DNA of 64,000 nt. It comes from Mytilus galloprovincialis. Lineage: Eukaryota; Mollusca; Bivalvia; Mytilida; Mytilidae. Under the pieces are notes generated by a model. The model saw nothing but the letters and a program-made list of their open reading frames with translations. It was not told the origin of the DNA and ran no database searches. Positions 1 to 11,728 of this stretch are shown here, in pieces. Location: NCBI RefSeq assembly GCF_965363235.1, contig NC_134839.1, positions 99,963,743 to 100,027,742 of the forward strand. Direction: 5' to 3'. Made by a program: the position numbers and the translations under genes. The number at the start of each line of letters is the position of its first letter. Position 1 is the stretch's first letter.

Positions 1-791
1 AAAAGAAAAAATATAATATTAACAAAATCATATAACCAATTCTAAGTTCTTTGACTACAGTTATTCTGTGTCAGAAACCTATTATGGGTCAAATATTTAA
101 TTACAATCCAAATTTAGACCTGTATCAAGCGTGAATATTGTCCATTTTTGCCCCAACTGTTCATATTTGAACCTCTGCTGTCGTATCCAGCTGTGCTTAG
201 CGAAGCCTTTTATTGGTTTTTATCTTAAATATTATAATAGATAGAAAATGTAAATGGCAAAGATGTACAGCTAAGAAGGATTTACAAATAAGTCAAAAGA
301 TTAAAAGTCAATTGACCACTTAAGAATGTTCGCTTCTCTGTTTCAAAATAACAAGTTTTTTTTTTACAAGACTGTCATTGATAGTACATGTATATAAATA
401 AATAATAATAATAATAATGATTTATTTTATTGTAGTGTCACATCTTTGATCAGACATAAGTATATTTTACAGGCATTTTCTAAATTTAGGCATTTTGTAA
501 AATGACTGAAATTTTTAGGCCTTTTCTGAAATGCCTACATGATTTAGGCAGTTTACAAATTGACTATTTTTTTCAGGCATTTTATAGTAAAAACAGAAAG
601 GCATTTTACAAAATGCCTAAAAGATTAAAACTGAATGGAATGTACTCAAAATTTAACGACTGGAAATATTAATTATATAATTTTATTCTATCATTTAATA
701 AAGCATGCAATTTAAACAGTTACAGTCTTATAATTGTAATTAAATCATTTCGATGAACACTGAGATGACAATTATTTGTTGCTACATGTAA

Positions 792-1073
792 GGCAGCAAC
801 CATTTGATTTTCTGGGGGGGGCTATGGTTTTTTTTTCTGGACAAATTATTTTTTTCGCCTGCGGCGAAAAACAATCTATTTTTTTCACGACAAGTCGAAA
901 ACAATTTTTTTCTTTCAATTTTAGCATTACATATAGTGGCAGCTGAGGGTGAAACAAACAATTTTTTTTTCTCAGAATCAAAAACAAATTATTTTTTCCT
1001 CCAAAAACTGGAAACAAACTTTTTTTTCCAAAAAAAACCATAGCCCCCCCCAGAAAATCAAATGGTTGCTGCC
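792..1073. mobile_element. 282-bp inverted-repeat MITE with TAA target duplication, G-run termini
   Basis: The ends are near-perfect inverted repeats of about 40 bp, starting GGCAGCAACCATTTGATTTT and then a G-run, with the mirror image ending at 1073. Both sides are flanked by TAA (789-791 and 1074-1076), the 3-bp TWA duplication typical of PIF/Harbinger elements. The interior is a degenerate tandem repeat of T-runs spaced by 'gaaacaaa'-like words and codes for nothing. A relative with the same terminal design sits at 24370-24663. It lies close to the tail of the integrase relic. Confidence 0.65.
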
Positions 1074-1084
1074 TAATGTTTGGA

Positions 1085-2340
1085 TGACAGGGACTGTTAC
1101 ACATTTGTCCTGACTATTTGCAAAGACAACGTTTAGTGTTGCATCTAGTCTTACCACTAGCACTACAGCCACATTTTGTGTAACCCTGACCATCACACAA
1201 AGAAACTTTAATGTCAGCTTTTCTAAAGGATATTTCATTATCATAATTTACAGATTGAATAGCAATAAAGTTACTGTCAGATAGTTCAAACTGATTCCTG
1301 GTGGAAAGTCCATAGTATTCCATCTTTAATTCCCAGTTGATAACCATGCTCTTCCTTTCCAGTAACAACAGCCATAAGGCCTAAAATAAAATATTGTTTG
1401 TTTCCCCAACCCGACCGACCCTGCAAAAATGGTGCTACAGTTGTACTCATAAAATTTTATTGTCAAAACTAAGTCAAGTATTATTTTATTCATTTTGGAT
1501 TATTAGGCTTGCCGGATAATCTGGTAATGTTCAAGCTTTTTGGAAAAATAAAATTATTTCCCTACCTAGATGTACCTACCCACACCTGGCTTGGCAGGGT
1601 CGGGATTGGGGAAACACACAATATATTAATTTAGGCCTAAGGTTACGTGGGTCTCCTTTCCCTTGATCCACATGGGGAATTGCAACTAATACATTCGCTC
1701 CAACATCTGTCAAAACTCTTTCTGATAGATTTCTCATCCTAACAGCTTGTTTTGTTATTGAGTCTGATTCATGCCTTCTTTCATTTCTGATAACCTCTTC
1801 ATTTGAACACAGATGACACGTAATAGTATCAGACATGTTTCCTTTTGAACACAGCTCATGTATCATATGTATGTACTGTGCACAAGTCGAACACTGGATA
1901 TTGGAAAAACGTGGATTTTCACACATGAGTTTCGAATAGATTCAATGCTGCATTAAGCTGGCTTACCTAGTCATGCTCATTTTGCTTATCAGGGCTCAAC
2001 TCATTGCTTATCTCATATGGCTTATCAGAGCTTTGAAGATGCTGAATTAGAACTTCCTCAGCCTGTAAAGACCCAAGAATCTCTTGAGGTAGTGATGATG
2101 ACGATAACTCTATCTTAGTATCACAGCCAAACATTGCATTGTATGGTGATTTGGTAATACCAGAATGATGACTGGGGTTTTTTGTCAAACTGAACAAATT
2201 TCAACCCTATATTCCACTTGTTACTGTTGTTCTCTCTCATCCAGATAACCAAAATATCTTTAATATCTGCATTTCCTCTTTCGACACTTCCTTGTATAAT
2301 GTCAATTTCATCATGGAACACTTTCTCCACAATCAGAGGT
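1085..2340 (-). pseudogene. Integrase relic (KRBA2/SCAND3-like integrase, Gypsy/Ginger type)
   Basis: Three pieces in order on the minus strand resemble the end of the integrase found in Ty3/Gypsy and Ginger elements and in host genes such as KRBA2. The first (about 2330-1970) has the stretch around an 'ERGNADIKDIL' motif and then 'HHSGITKSPYNAMFG', the usual end of the catalytic core. The second (about 1926-1620) has a Cys-rich finger followed by 'GANVLVAIPHVDQGKGD'. The third (about 1368-1085) has the Cys-rich tail ending 'CNTKRCLCK'. Family assignment rests on recalled motif patterns only. It is a fossil, broken in several places, and no working protein is expected. Confidence 0.6.
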
Positions 2341-3309
2341 CCATTAAGGAATTAAATTAAGTTTGACATTTGTGTTACGATTAAAAAAGCTATCATTTTA
2401 TTAATTTAAGTTGCAGTATAAAAACAATATTAGGTCAATGTCATAAACATGTAAACTTTTTTGTACTCAGCGCAAAACAAAACTGGGGAAGGGATATTCC
2501 ACACTCCGGCACTGGAGTCTTTCCCGTACCAGCAAGAAGAAGAAGAATCTTAAATTTATTTTACTCAACTCTTTTTTGTAGCTTTACAATATATTTTTAT
2601 CATTTATTTCATGTATTTCATATTTAAACAATTTGCCTGAAACAGACCAGGCAATTTGTGAAATGTTCATGAAAAATTTCAGGCATTTTACAAAATGACT
2701 AGGCTTTTTGACAACTTTAGGCATTTTAGAAAATGCCTGTAACATACATGTATATATATAGGTAACACCCGGCCACCGAAAGCTTCATTTTTGGGGAAAG
2801 ACGGCTTCAAGCCGTCAATTCCCTAATGGGGTTGGCCAGAGTATGATCATTCCCTCACGTCAATCATTTTGTTTTGATAGTTTGGAAACCCCCTCAAAAT
2901 GTCATACTGAAATTGATAACAAGGAGAACAGATTGACTTTAAAAGCATTTTTTAAACATTTCCCTTCTGTTTCTCGTGAAATTATCGTATATTAAGCTTT
3001 CCCTTACACTATATACGTTTCTTTTACAGTCCGGAAAAATCAGTATTACGAAATATTCTAAATATATCTAACCTAGTGACGTCATTGTTGGAATGCCACA
3101 CTATACAGGGATATCCTTTATTCATTATAAAAATCATTCACAGTATTTGTATACAAATTTAAAATCCGTATTTGTTAAATGTAAACCTAATGATGTTTGC
3201 TGTAGTGTAGATGATTCACACACCAACATGCAATGCTTTAATCTGAGGCTATAATCAGATAATTTGTAGGTCAACTTTCGCGGTAAACAATGTCAATGGG
3301 GATACATGA

Positions 3310-3836
3310 GATTGGGGAGAGAAATGGCAGTTTTCATTGTTTCTGTAAAGTTCTTTTTTTAGAATCTTCCTCCAATTCAGGAGCACCTCAATTGATGAGT
3401 AATTATACACTAAAATCAAAGTAAATGTTTCTGAACACTTAAAATGTGACATTTAGTATATGATAAGTAGTCTTCTATATAAAAAAAAATTATGTACCAA
3501 CATAATTATTGAAATGGTTAAAAAAAAATTTAAAAATAAAATGTTGCTTTTTGTAGTTTATACCTATTGAGATTGGGGAGAGCAACTGCAGTTTTCATTC
3601 TTTCTGTAAAGTTATGTTTTTAGAATCTTTCTCCAATTAAGGAGCACCTCAATTGATGAGTAATTATCCACTAAAATGAAAGTTAATGTATCTGAACACT
3701 AAAAATGTCACATTAAGTATATATATGATAAGTAGTCATCAATTAAAAAATAATTTTGCGTACCAACATAATTATTGTAGTGGTCATTTTTTTTCTTCAT
3801 TTTTTTTTTTTTAAATATTGCTTTTTGTAGTTTAAA
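3310..3836. repeat. Two-copy tandem duplication, unit about 261 bp
   Basis: The segment starting GATTGGGGAGAG at 3310 recurs at 3571 and can be followed through its whole length, ending with the shared word TTGCTTTTTGTAGTTT. The copies differ at many positions and by short indels in the poly-T and poly-A stretches, so the duplication is not recent. No coding capacity was seen. Confidence 0.75.
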
Positions 3837-4342
3837 GCTATTTATTTATGAATTTTACAGATATATCAAAATGTGGGATCTGGAACAAACTTCACACAGC
3901 TTATATCAATCATATTTGATTTTATAAGTACATGTATCCCTGTGAAAAGAATTGTAACTGGGAACTTTATCAATGGAAAATTAAAACTGAATAGATTTTT
4001 CAGTCCTCACTTTCTTGAGAATACTGTCACAAAAAATTGAGAATGGTCTTAGCCTGCCGTTCAGTTGGACATAATTAAAATTCTAAAATATATTGTAGTA
4101 GTTGTTAAATTCAATTGAATTTTAGATAATTAACTCCCAACTTTAATTAAATGTTTTGATTTAGAAGGTGCAGATCTCATTGGTCCAAATTGTCTCTATG
4201 ATGAATTCTTGACTAAGGAAATGAAATATCAATAAACAACAATTAGTTTCATTATTGTCAGCCTTTCTATATGTTCTAGCTGTTCTTTTGCTCATTCTTT
4301 GTATGTAGACTATCAAAAGATACCCTCCTAAAAATTGAAACA

Positions 4343-4524
4343 ATGGCCGTCTTTTCCCTCAGAGCTCTTCAGCTCTTTGATTATGTGGTGGTGTGGTCTA
4401 GCGGGACGGCTACAGTGCAGACGATTTGGTGTCACGATATCTCAGTAGCATGGGTTCAAATCCCGGCGAGGGAAGAACAAAAAATTTGCGAAAGCAAATT
4501 TACAGATCTAACATTGTTGGGTTG
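4343..4524 (+). mobile_element. Solo tRNA-headed SINE copy
   Basis: This is a single dispersed copy of the sequence that forms part of the 441-bp array at 25.7-31.8 kb. It has an A-box-like TGGTCTAGCGGG and a B-box-like GGTTCAAATCC about 60 bp further on, both needed for internal Pol III promoters. A hairpin with the arms AAATTTGC and GCAAATTT follows. The B box here differs by one base from the array version (GGTTCGAATCC). The matching part runs from ATGGCC to about GGGTTG, after which similarity to the array unit ends. It cannot fold into a full tRNA acceptor stem, so it is a SINE and not a tRNA gene. Confidence 0.7.
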
Positions 4525-4767
4525 AATTTTTTTCCGTTTACATTGTTCGAATCGTCAAACAACTCTAATGGTACTTAAAAGCAGAAAATAATTAAGGGTC
4601 ATTGTGCCTGTTTTCAAGACGTAAGCCATTGAACATTTGACAAGACATAATTCTTTTAAAAAAACTTTGGCAGTTAGAGCAAAAGAAAAGGGAATTAAAG
4701 TAATAGATGGGTCATGGTCTATCTGTATACAACTCATTGTTGGGTTACTGTTAGACATAATTCATTT

Positions 4768-4851
4768 TTATTTCATATATACCTTCAATAACATATTATG
4801 TTAAATTAAGGTATATATGGGGGGGGGGGGGGGGTGAATTCTGAGACAAGT
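4768..4851. mobile_element. Truncated copy of the palindromic element at 5330-5430
   Basis: The centre (TATATACCTTCAATAACATA and its mirrored TTAAGGTATATATGGGG) and the right arm 'CTGAGACAAGT' match the element at 5330-5430. The left arm and the outer end of the right arm are missing. It carries an expanded G-run of about 17 bases. Confidence 0.55.
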
Positions 4852-5329
4852 AGTAGAATGAGAAAAAAGTATCAATAGCAACAAATATTCAGCTTAGTAA
4901 GATCAATAAACAAGTCAACATGATCAAAATAGTCAATTGACCTTTAAACGAGTTATTGCCCTGAAAACGTTCTTTTTAACACTTTTCACACACAAAAGGC
5001 TAATTACTTTTTTTCAAAAATCTTATTTATTTAACTACTTGATCAAATACCTCAAAACTGTACTTGAATGTTCCTTAGGATATTTTGTTCATAGAATGTA
5101 TTTGAGGATTTGATCAATTCAAAAACATGGCTGCAGTTTCTAAAAATAGAACAAAGGGGGCAAATGAAGTTTTTGACTGGCATCACAAACACTAAAGCAG
5201 TAAGAACCAAACTTGCATAAGTGAAAGTGTTTAACATGTTTAGATCTACCTGCTAAGTAATCTTCTGACCAATAGGACAACTTATTGTTGGGTTACTGTC
5301 CAGATTTTTTTTTTTTTTTAGGAAATATT

Positions 5330-5430
5330 CACAGGCACTTGTCTCAGAATTTTTTTTCATATATACCTTCAGTAACATATTATGTTAGATTAAGGTATAT
5401 ATGGGGGGGATTCTGAGACAAGTGCCTGTG
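5330..5430. mobile_element. 101-bp palindromic mini-element, CACAGGCACTTGTCTC termini
   Basis: The ends CACAGGCACTTGTCTCAGAA and their mirror image TTCTGAGACAAGTGCCTGTG are perfect inverted repeats. The middle is a weaker palindrome. Related termini occur at 10598-10701 and 11647-11728. No exact target duplication is visible here, but the 11647 copy has one of 8 bp. Confidence 0.65.
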
Positions 5431-5718
5431 GATGTACGTGCAAAATTTCTTCAAACGGTTCTTTAAAGATGGAGAAAGGAAACCAAGTTTATGGCTGATG
5501 GACAAGATTAGCACTTAAAATTCCTCATCCACCGCAGCTAACAGTAGGGGCATTAAAAGGCAAGCGATAGTAAATTGGCCTTTAGTTATTTACTTCAAAG
5601 TCATTTGGTCTCTGGTACAAAGTTGTCTTATTGGCAATCATTCCACATCTTATTTTTGTATCGATTTAGTTTGATGACATCCTGTTTGAATTGAACTCTT
5701 TTAGGGTTCTCATACTCT

Positions 5719-7787
5719 TTAATCACAACAGATACCACAACAGAATATATAATAACAGCAATATTTCTTAATTTCATCACACGTCACATCATCCATTGAC
5801 ATCAACTCTTCTGTGCTGGAGGAGGAATCGTTACTAGGTTGGATTGATTCGTATGTTCTACAAAAAGAGTAGTTATGATCAATTATCAGTAGCTAAAATT
5901 ATAATTATCAGGCGTTTATGCAGTAAGTCCAAGTTTTCCCTCAAGATGTACATATCTTTATGACTAATTAAATTGAGTTAAAATTTAGTTAGTGAACTGT
6001 TTTAGAGATAATTGTTCTTGTATAAACTTATTCAAAAAATAATGTCATGACAAAAAATAGGGAAACGATTCTTTTCTCGACTTATAGAATGGTTAAAATG
6101 TCTTTTTTTGGAGAGTAGACTGACACTCTTCATAGCAGTGATTGCCCTTAAACGAAGAATGGTTTACCCTCTTCTGTGTTTCAAGTTGAGCAAAAACTAA
6201 AGAAGATAGGGAGAAACTAAACAGACTAAAAGATCAGCAATATATATAAGATCAATAAAAAAGAGATTTTTTGTCATTAAGTCCATTCTCGTCTACAATG
6301 TTAATAGAAAGTGTGCTTTGTTTGATATGCACATAGACCATGGTGAATGACACAGGCTCTAACTTTAGAGCCTCTAGTTCATTTTTCTGATATCTAATGA
6401 ATTTTTTTTTATAACCACTCGGTCAATGTAACTTTTACGCTTTCTCCAGTAATATGGTATCACCAGCCCAAAAAAAAAAACGTAACAGTCGCTCCTGTTT
6501 CGACAGTAAAAACCACAAATGCGGTTATTTTCTGTTAATTGAAAGTTTCTAAATATACATTATAAGGCTTTTGCTATGACATATGAACACAAGACACTTT
6601 TAAGTTGCAAAACACTCATTTGCAAATCCATCAATTGTATAGTTATGGTTACTCGGTTAAGCTTGTTACTTTTGGAAAACACTAAATATTTTGGCTATAT
6701 AATTTTAATTGTGCTTTTTCCGTAAGAAGAGTATTTTTCAAATGTATTTCTGGTCTGACAACTTGTTGTATACAACATTTATTTGTTTCAGGCTGGGATA
6801 ATTTTTATGGTGTTCATATATATATGATAACCTCTTTGTTTGAGATAGCAATACTAGATTAATCTTTTGTTTCTGGAATAAGCTTCATCAATTTCAAAGT
6901 GTTCCATACTAAAATTTTAGAAGGATAAAAATATTCAGTGGCGGATCTAGAAATTTTCATAATTGGGGGCCCACTGACTGCCTAAGAGAGGGCCCGCTCC
7001 GGTCATGCATTAGTGATTCCCTATATAATCAACCAAATTTTCCCCAGAAAGAGGGGGGCCTCTAAATCCGCCTGTGATATAATACTCACAGAGAGCACAA
7101 ACAATTTAACAGCACAACCTCTATCGGGTCTATTTTTCATATAGGAGATTAGTATTATAGTATAATAAACTTGAAATTCTTTTTTATTATTTTTGTTAAT
7201 TTACTTTTTACATTATTAGTTATAATGTCAATACCGTCATCCTCGGTACATTATGATAAGGTTAGGTGTGCTAGTACTAGAAACGGTACAAAAAAAGGAA
7301 AACATATTTATGTAAAATATACTGTCATTTATACTCACTTAGAATCGTTGTCATGTATGCACATTACTGAGGGCTCAAATGTTACTGGACATGGTTTTAC
7401 ATCTTTTGGATAATATCCTCGGTACATACAAAAACGTTCTAAAAATGGTGCATGATCGTAATAAACAGTTATTTCTTGTTGTCTTATTTTGTGTTCAACA
7501 AGCTGTGATTGTTGTCTTATTTCGTGTCCCACAAGCTGTGATTGTGGTTTAGCTGGTCTTTGGAGACTCTGTGTAGTTTGACAATCGACGTCTCGTATGT
7601 GTGGACAATCTGTAATTTCGTTATGATACACATTTTCATTAACTGCACTCTTTCTTGGTGGAGGTAGAGGTGGTGGTAATGGGATTGGAAGAGGTGGAGG
7701 CGGAGGAATTGTCCTATCCGATTGGTCAAAATGAGTAACTGGTAGCACTGGTTGAGCTATACCTTTTTCGATTAAACTCGCCCGCAT
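5719..7787 (-). CDS. Proline-rich protein with cysteine-rich C-terminus, two exons seen (5' end may be incomplete)
   Basis: Exons are 7787-7339 and 5857-5719. The donor is TAA|GTGAGTAT, the acceptor TTTTTGTAG, and the phase (2) matches, giving 195 residues with stop TAA at 5721-5719. The protein has a polyproline run at residues 28-44, a doubled 11-residue unit 'QSQLVxHxIRQ' at about 84-106, a Ser-rich acidic stretch, and a C-terminus 'YCCYYIFCCGICCD' with six cysteines among hydrophobic residues. That tail resembles, loosely, those of the two CYSTM-type genes at 12-25 kb. The first exon begins directly after a strong acceptor (TTTTTTTCAG|ATG), so the ATG may be internal and an upstream exon may exist; a possible 14-nt microexon with good splice sites lies near 8888-8901. 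Function is unknown. The intron holds an inverted-repeat element. Confidence 0.65.
6936..7076. mobile_element. 141-bp inverted-repeat element, CAGTGGCGGATCTAGA terminus
   Basis: The left end CAGTGGCGGATCTAGA is mirrored by the right end CTCTAAATCCGCCTGTG with two or three mismatches. The 'CAGTGGCGGAT' start is common among short non-autonomous hAT-like elements in animals. An exact 8-bp target duplication was not visible. It sits in the intron of the proline-rich gene. Confidence 0.5.
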
Positions 7788-9256
7788 CTGAAAAAAATTA
7801 TTCTAACAGATAAACTAGTACTAGTATATCAATTATCTAAATTGTAGATGATGACGGTGATGCATTGTTGTTATACGTCGAGAGATGAATATAACATGCA
7901 TTTGATGCACATGTTAATCTGAAATTAATATGAACACTGATTTTTTTTTAACTAAAGACCGCCATGCTGAGCTGGATTTTAAAACTGCCAGTTGATAATA
8001 CTTTACTCTTTCAACTAAGTTGTGATTTTATTTGAAGTCTTCATATTAAACGAACAATTGAGCGATTAGCATATGCAACCGTTTTCATGTAAAAAAAAAA
8101 ACTATCTCTGTTTCACAAATTTTTTTCTCTTATTTTGCTGTAAAAATGTTACTTTTGACATAAAAATCTTAAACAGAAAAAAGGATATTAAAACGTTAGA
8201 CTATCTCTGACAAATTAAATGTAATAATAGTATGAACAGCAAAAGGATAACATTGAATTAATTTGTAACCACCCGTGTATTACAACATAAAACAATGAAA
8301 AAACGCATTTATAGCTTTAGTTTTCAATATCGTAGTCTAACAATTTTTTTGTTTTTAAAATCTGTAGGATTCAACACGCAGAATTCATTCAGATTTCTCC
8401 ATTTGAAAATTTCCCTATATGCATTGCATTTCATATTAAAACACACATATAATAAAAACTCGTCGTGAGTTATTTTATGTCCGAATTGAATGCATAAATG
8501 TTTTAATGATTCTAAAATATCTGTAGTATCTTAGAATACTTATAAAAAAAAAATTATTTACGATTTATACGTTAAAGAAAATTAGTTTTTTTAAAGACAA
8601 ACATGAATTCTGACAGACACATAATTTTTTTTTTTTTTATTCAATATCAATCTAAAAATGATTTCTCTGTGACGACTTGCCATATAATAATTCATATTAA
8701 TCGTAAGATACAGAATCAATAATGAGTTTATAAGTAAAAAAAAAAAGATCAACAAAATCAGACTAAATTAAGTCTTGGGAATGTTTGAAAAAATATGTGT
8801 TTTATGAATATACGAGGAAATTGCAGAGTGGTGAAATGCTTTTAACCTCTGACTGAATTATTCCGAGTGTAATTTAAAAAATCTTACCACTGTCTTCTAG
8901 GCTGGACAAGAAAATATAATTAAAATAATAAACAGACCAGTCGAGTTATTGTGTTTATGAATCAATCACATAAATATTTGTATTGCATAGGATGACATAA
9001 AAGTAATCGATTACATGTAATTAATAAGTTTATGTAATTCACATGATTAAAATCAGATAAAAAAATGTAGTAAACAATATTATGAACTATGTTATTGTGA
9101 CCTGAGGTCATTAAACGTATCTGGTCAGCATGCACAGATAATATTTGTTTGGCACTGGTTTCCGAAATTGTCCGAGTCATTGTTGATATAACCATGATGT
9201 AAATTTCATACAATTTGGGCAAGAATTGTACACATGAGACCGCACAAGATCAATTA

Positions 9257-9291
9257 GACGGACGGACGGACGGACGGACGGACGGACGGAC
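9257..9291. repeat. GACG/GGAC tetranucleotide microsatellite
   Basis: There are about eight uninterrupted repeats of GGAC. Confidence 0.95.
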
Positions 9292-10597
9292 ACTCTGTAT
9301 TTCTATATTCGTCTCAGCGCGAGGACAATTAACGATTAATTTGATCTGAAATCCATTGAAAGGTGTAAGCATCGAAATAAGTCACTGGACAGTGGTCAAC
9401 GCTTTATGTATCTAACTGATACACTCACCGCTTTGTATACAACATACACAGATAGTTCGTATACAAGATAAGGAAATGTCAAACATATTATTTTCTATTG
9501 ACAAGTCTTAAGTTAACAATAAGTGCCCCTCGCCATCCTCGGCCTTACAGCAATTACATATCTACGTTTTATGTTGCACATGATGTTTACTGACAACATC
9601 ATTAATAGCTGAATCATTTCTTATATACGTAGATAAATAAACAGGTAAGACATTGAAATAATTCGCTATTATATTTTCTGTTTTTAACTGACTTTTAATC
9701 AACGCTTTCATTATTTCTGTGTACAGTTTTTAATTTTTGTTCTCAGTTTAATATTAACGAAATTATGTGCGGTAAAGTACCAATCCACACCCTATTACTT
9801 ACGATCGTTACGCCGGTTATGTTTTATAATAGCATTTCGAGAACGTATATTCATTTTAATCTGCCTAACCAAAAGCCGGTAATAAGGAGTGTAAAGTCTT
9901 CACAATGCATTCTAAATGAATTCTGATTTTGCCATCTAGAATCATGGGCACAAAAAATTTAAGACAAAAACAATGTCTAGCAAATTCTTGCAAATTCTTG
10001 CAGATTATGCACAGTAAAGCTGGCTAAAGTATTTATATTAATTTATTCTGTGGTAAATACAGAAAAGGGGAACTACATTCTTAGTTTTTGTTGTTGTATA
10101 TAATATCGAAATGAAAGAAAATATTATGACTACTTCATTTGTAGAGCATTGGGTATGCTATCGACTTTTAAAAGTATTTTCTCTGATTTGTTAAAATGTG
10201 TCTAAACATTCAAGTTTTCGCCAAAAATGTCTAAGGGATGGTTGATATGTAGACATCTGTACAGTTAGATGGATCGTTGATTGTTCATAGAAAAAATGTT
10301 ATAATTCGGTACGTAACAGTATTGCAGAATTATGACTAGATTATTTTTATTCGGATGATGAAGGTACATTATTATGATACTTTTTTTAAACCTTAAACAA
10401 ACCAGTGAACTTTTCTTTAGGGGACAATATTTATTTATGATAAATAACCTATGGCATGAACATTAATATCTGTCACAAAATAAACGCCCACTTATATAAA
10501 CTACTGTACATCAATAATCGGTACAGGTATATGAAGCTGACGATCCATTGATAGAAGTGTCGAGTGTCATTGGTCGTATTATCATCCAACACGCCAA

Positions 10598-10701
10598 CAG
10601 GCACTTGTCTCAGACATTTGTGTTCCTATATACCTTAATATATTATAACATGTGTTATATTAGGTATAATTTGGGGCGGGGGTCCGAGACAAGTGCCTGT
10701 G
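10598..10701. mobile_element. Palindromic mini-element, CAGGCACTTGTCTC termini
   Basis: The ends CAGGCACTTGTC and GACAAGTGCCTG are inverted repeats, with a second internal palindrome around TATATACCTTAATAT and ATATTAGGTATAA. It belongs with the element at 5330-5430. Flanks show no exact duplication. Confidence 0.6.
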
Positions 10702-11646
10702 AATACATACTAATCAATTGTAAGTTCTATTTTGTCCAGTTTTTTATATCGTGTTTTTAAACAAATTCTATCCAACAATTATACAATAGAAATACACAGA
10801 TCCTTCGGGAAAAAAGTACTCATATAATTCCGTCTCTCTTTTGTATTGTTAAATATCCATCAAATCAGGGTCATAGGTAAAAGATGAAAGGTCAAACATT
10901 TTGAAAGATGCCAGCATCAATTATTTGTTTTCTAACTTTTGAATATATTGGTAGAAAAGAAACATGCTTTCATATTCAACAGGATGCAGCAATAAATAAT
11001 CGAATGCCTTTTATATTTTTCTGAAAAAAAGTTTCAATAACCAAGTTCTGAGTAATCGTAGCTAATCATATATAATTATCTCTATTGTCTATCTCACTAA
11101 TGCAATAAGTATCAGATTTAAATATATATTTTTGATATCAAGAAGAGTAAATCATGTGTACATAAGTCTTTATAATAAGTCTGATAACATGGAAATGCTT
11201 TCATTAAAAACAAAATAGGTTAGAATAGAGAAAGCTTCCTGTGTTTTGCTTGTTTCTTTAATACTAGCAAACATTTTTATCAAGTGTTTCACATTGTTTT
11301 CGGTAACTTTTAGTCTTGAAACGGACATTGAACAAAAGGCGCTCAATTGGAACAAGTGTTTTCTACTTTTTTTTTCAACAGGAAGTTTCTCACACTTTGT
11401 TTAAAGAAGCATTAGCTACGAGATATTTTTATTTGTTCAAACATATCCCTAATTTATATATCTGAAGCAGAATGTGTAGTAATCTACAGAGAAACATTGA
11501 TAAGGTCCATTTAGAACTACTAGTATTCAAATCTTTACTTTAGCTTAACATTCCCAATTAAAATCATTTCATGTACCTCTTCATAAATATAAAAATCTGA
11601 AAATATGCATGGTTTGATTGTCAATTGTACAACTCTCAACCGGAGA

Positions 11647-11728
11647 CACAGGCACTTGTTTCTATCAATAGGAAGGTCGACTATCCATATAAATAGAAGC
11701 TTCCTATGGATAGAAACAAGTGCCTGTG
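11647..11728. mobile_element. 82-bp palindromic mini-element with 8-bp target duplication
   Basis: The ends CACAGGCACTTGTTTCTATC and GATAGAAACAAGTGCCTGTG are perfect inverted repeats. The element is flanked on both sides by ACCGGAGA (11639-11646 and 11729-11736), an 8-bp duplication as made by hAT transposases. The interior differs from the 5330 and 10598 copies beyond the first 13 bases, so either the family has variable middles or only the termini are conserved. Confidence 0.75.

Larger units (their letters stand above)
465..2744 (-). mobile_element. Decayed integrase-bearing element with inverted ends (Ginger-like or Ty3/Gypsy kin)
   Basis: The two ends are inverted copies of each other. 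The right end, read on the minus strand, starts TGTTACAGGCATTTTC; the left end starts TTTTACAGGCATTTTC. Both continue into subterminal copies of a short palindromic motif, AGGCATTTT..AAAATGCCT, at about 465-625 and 2635-2744. Between them lies an integrase relic on the minus strand. Terminal inverted repeats with a Gypsy-type integrase are the hallmark of Ginger DNA transposons, so this may be a cut-and-paste element and not an LTR one. The flanking four bases (TATA, TACA) are not an exact target duplication. The element is old and broken, and a younger inverted-repeat element (792-1073) is inserted in it. Confidence 0.5.
2755..5718. other. Intergenic stretch without a visible gene
   Basis: No convincing exon was found. 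It contains a small hairpin near 2790-2820, a 261-bp tandem duplication, a SINE copy and two palindromic mini-elements, all listed separately. A segment of about 120 bp starting with a 'TTGTTGGGTTACTGT' word occurs at about 4731 and again at about 5278, each time directly before a palindromic element, so that block was itself duplicated. Confidence 0.5.

Noticed and set aside
772-1104. Overlapping Phe/Lys-rich open frames of 79 to 110 codons on both strands
   Set aside because: They are translations of the T-run and A-run interior of the MITE at 792-1073.
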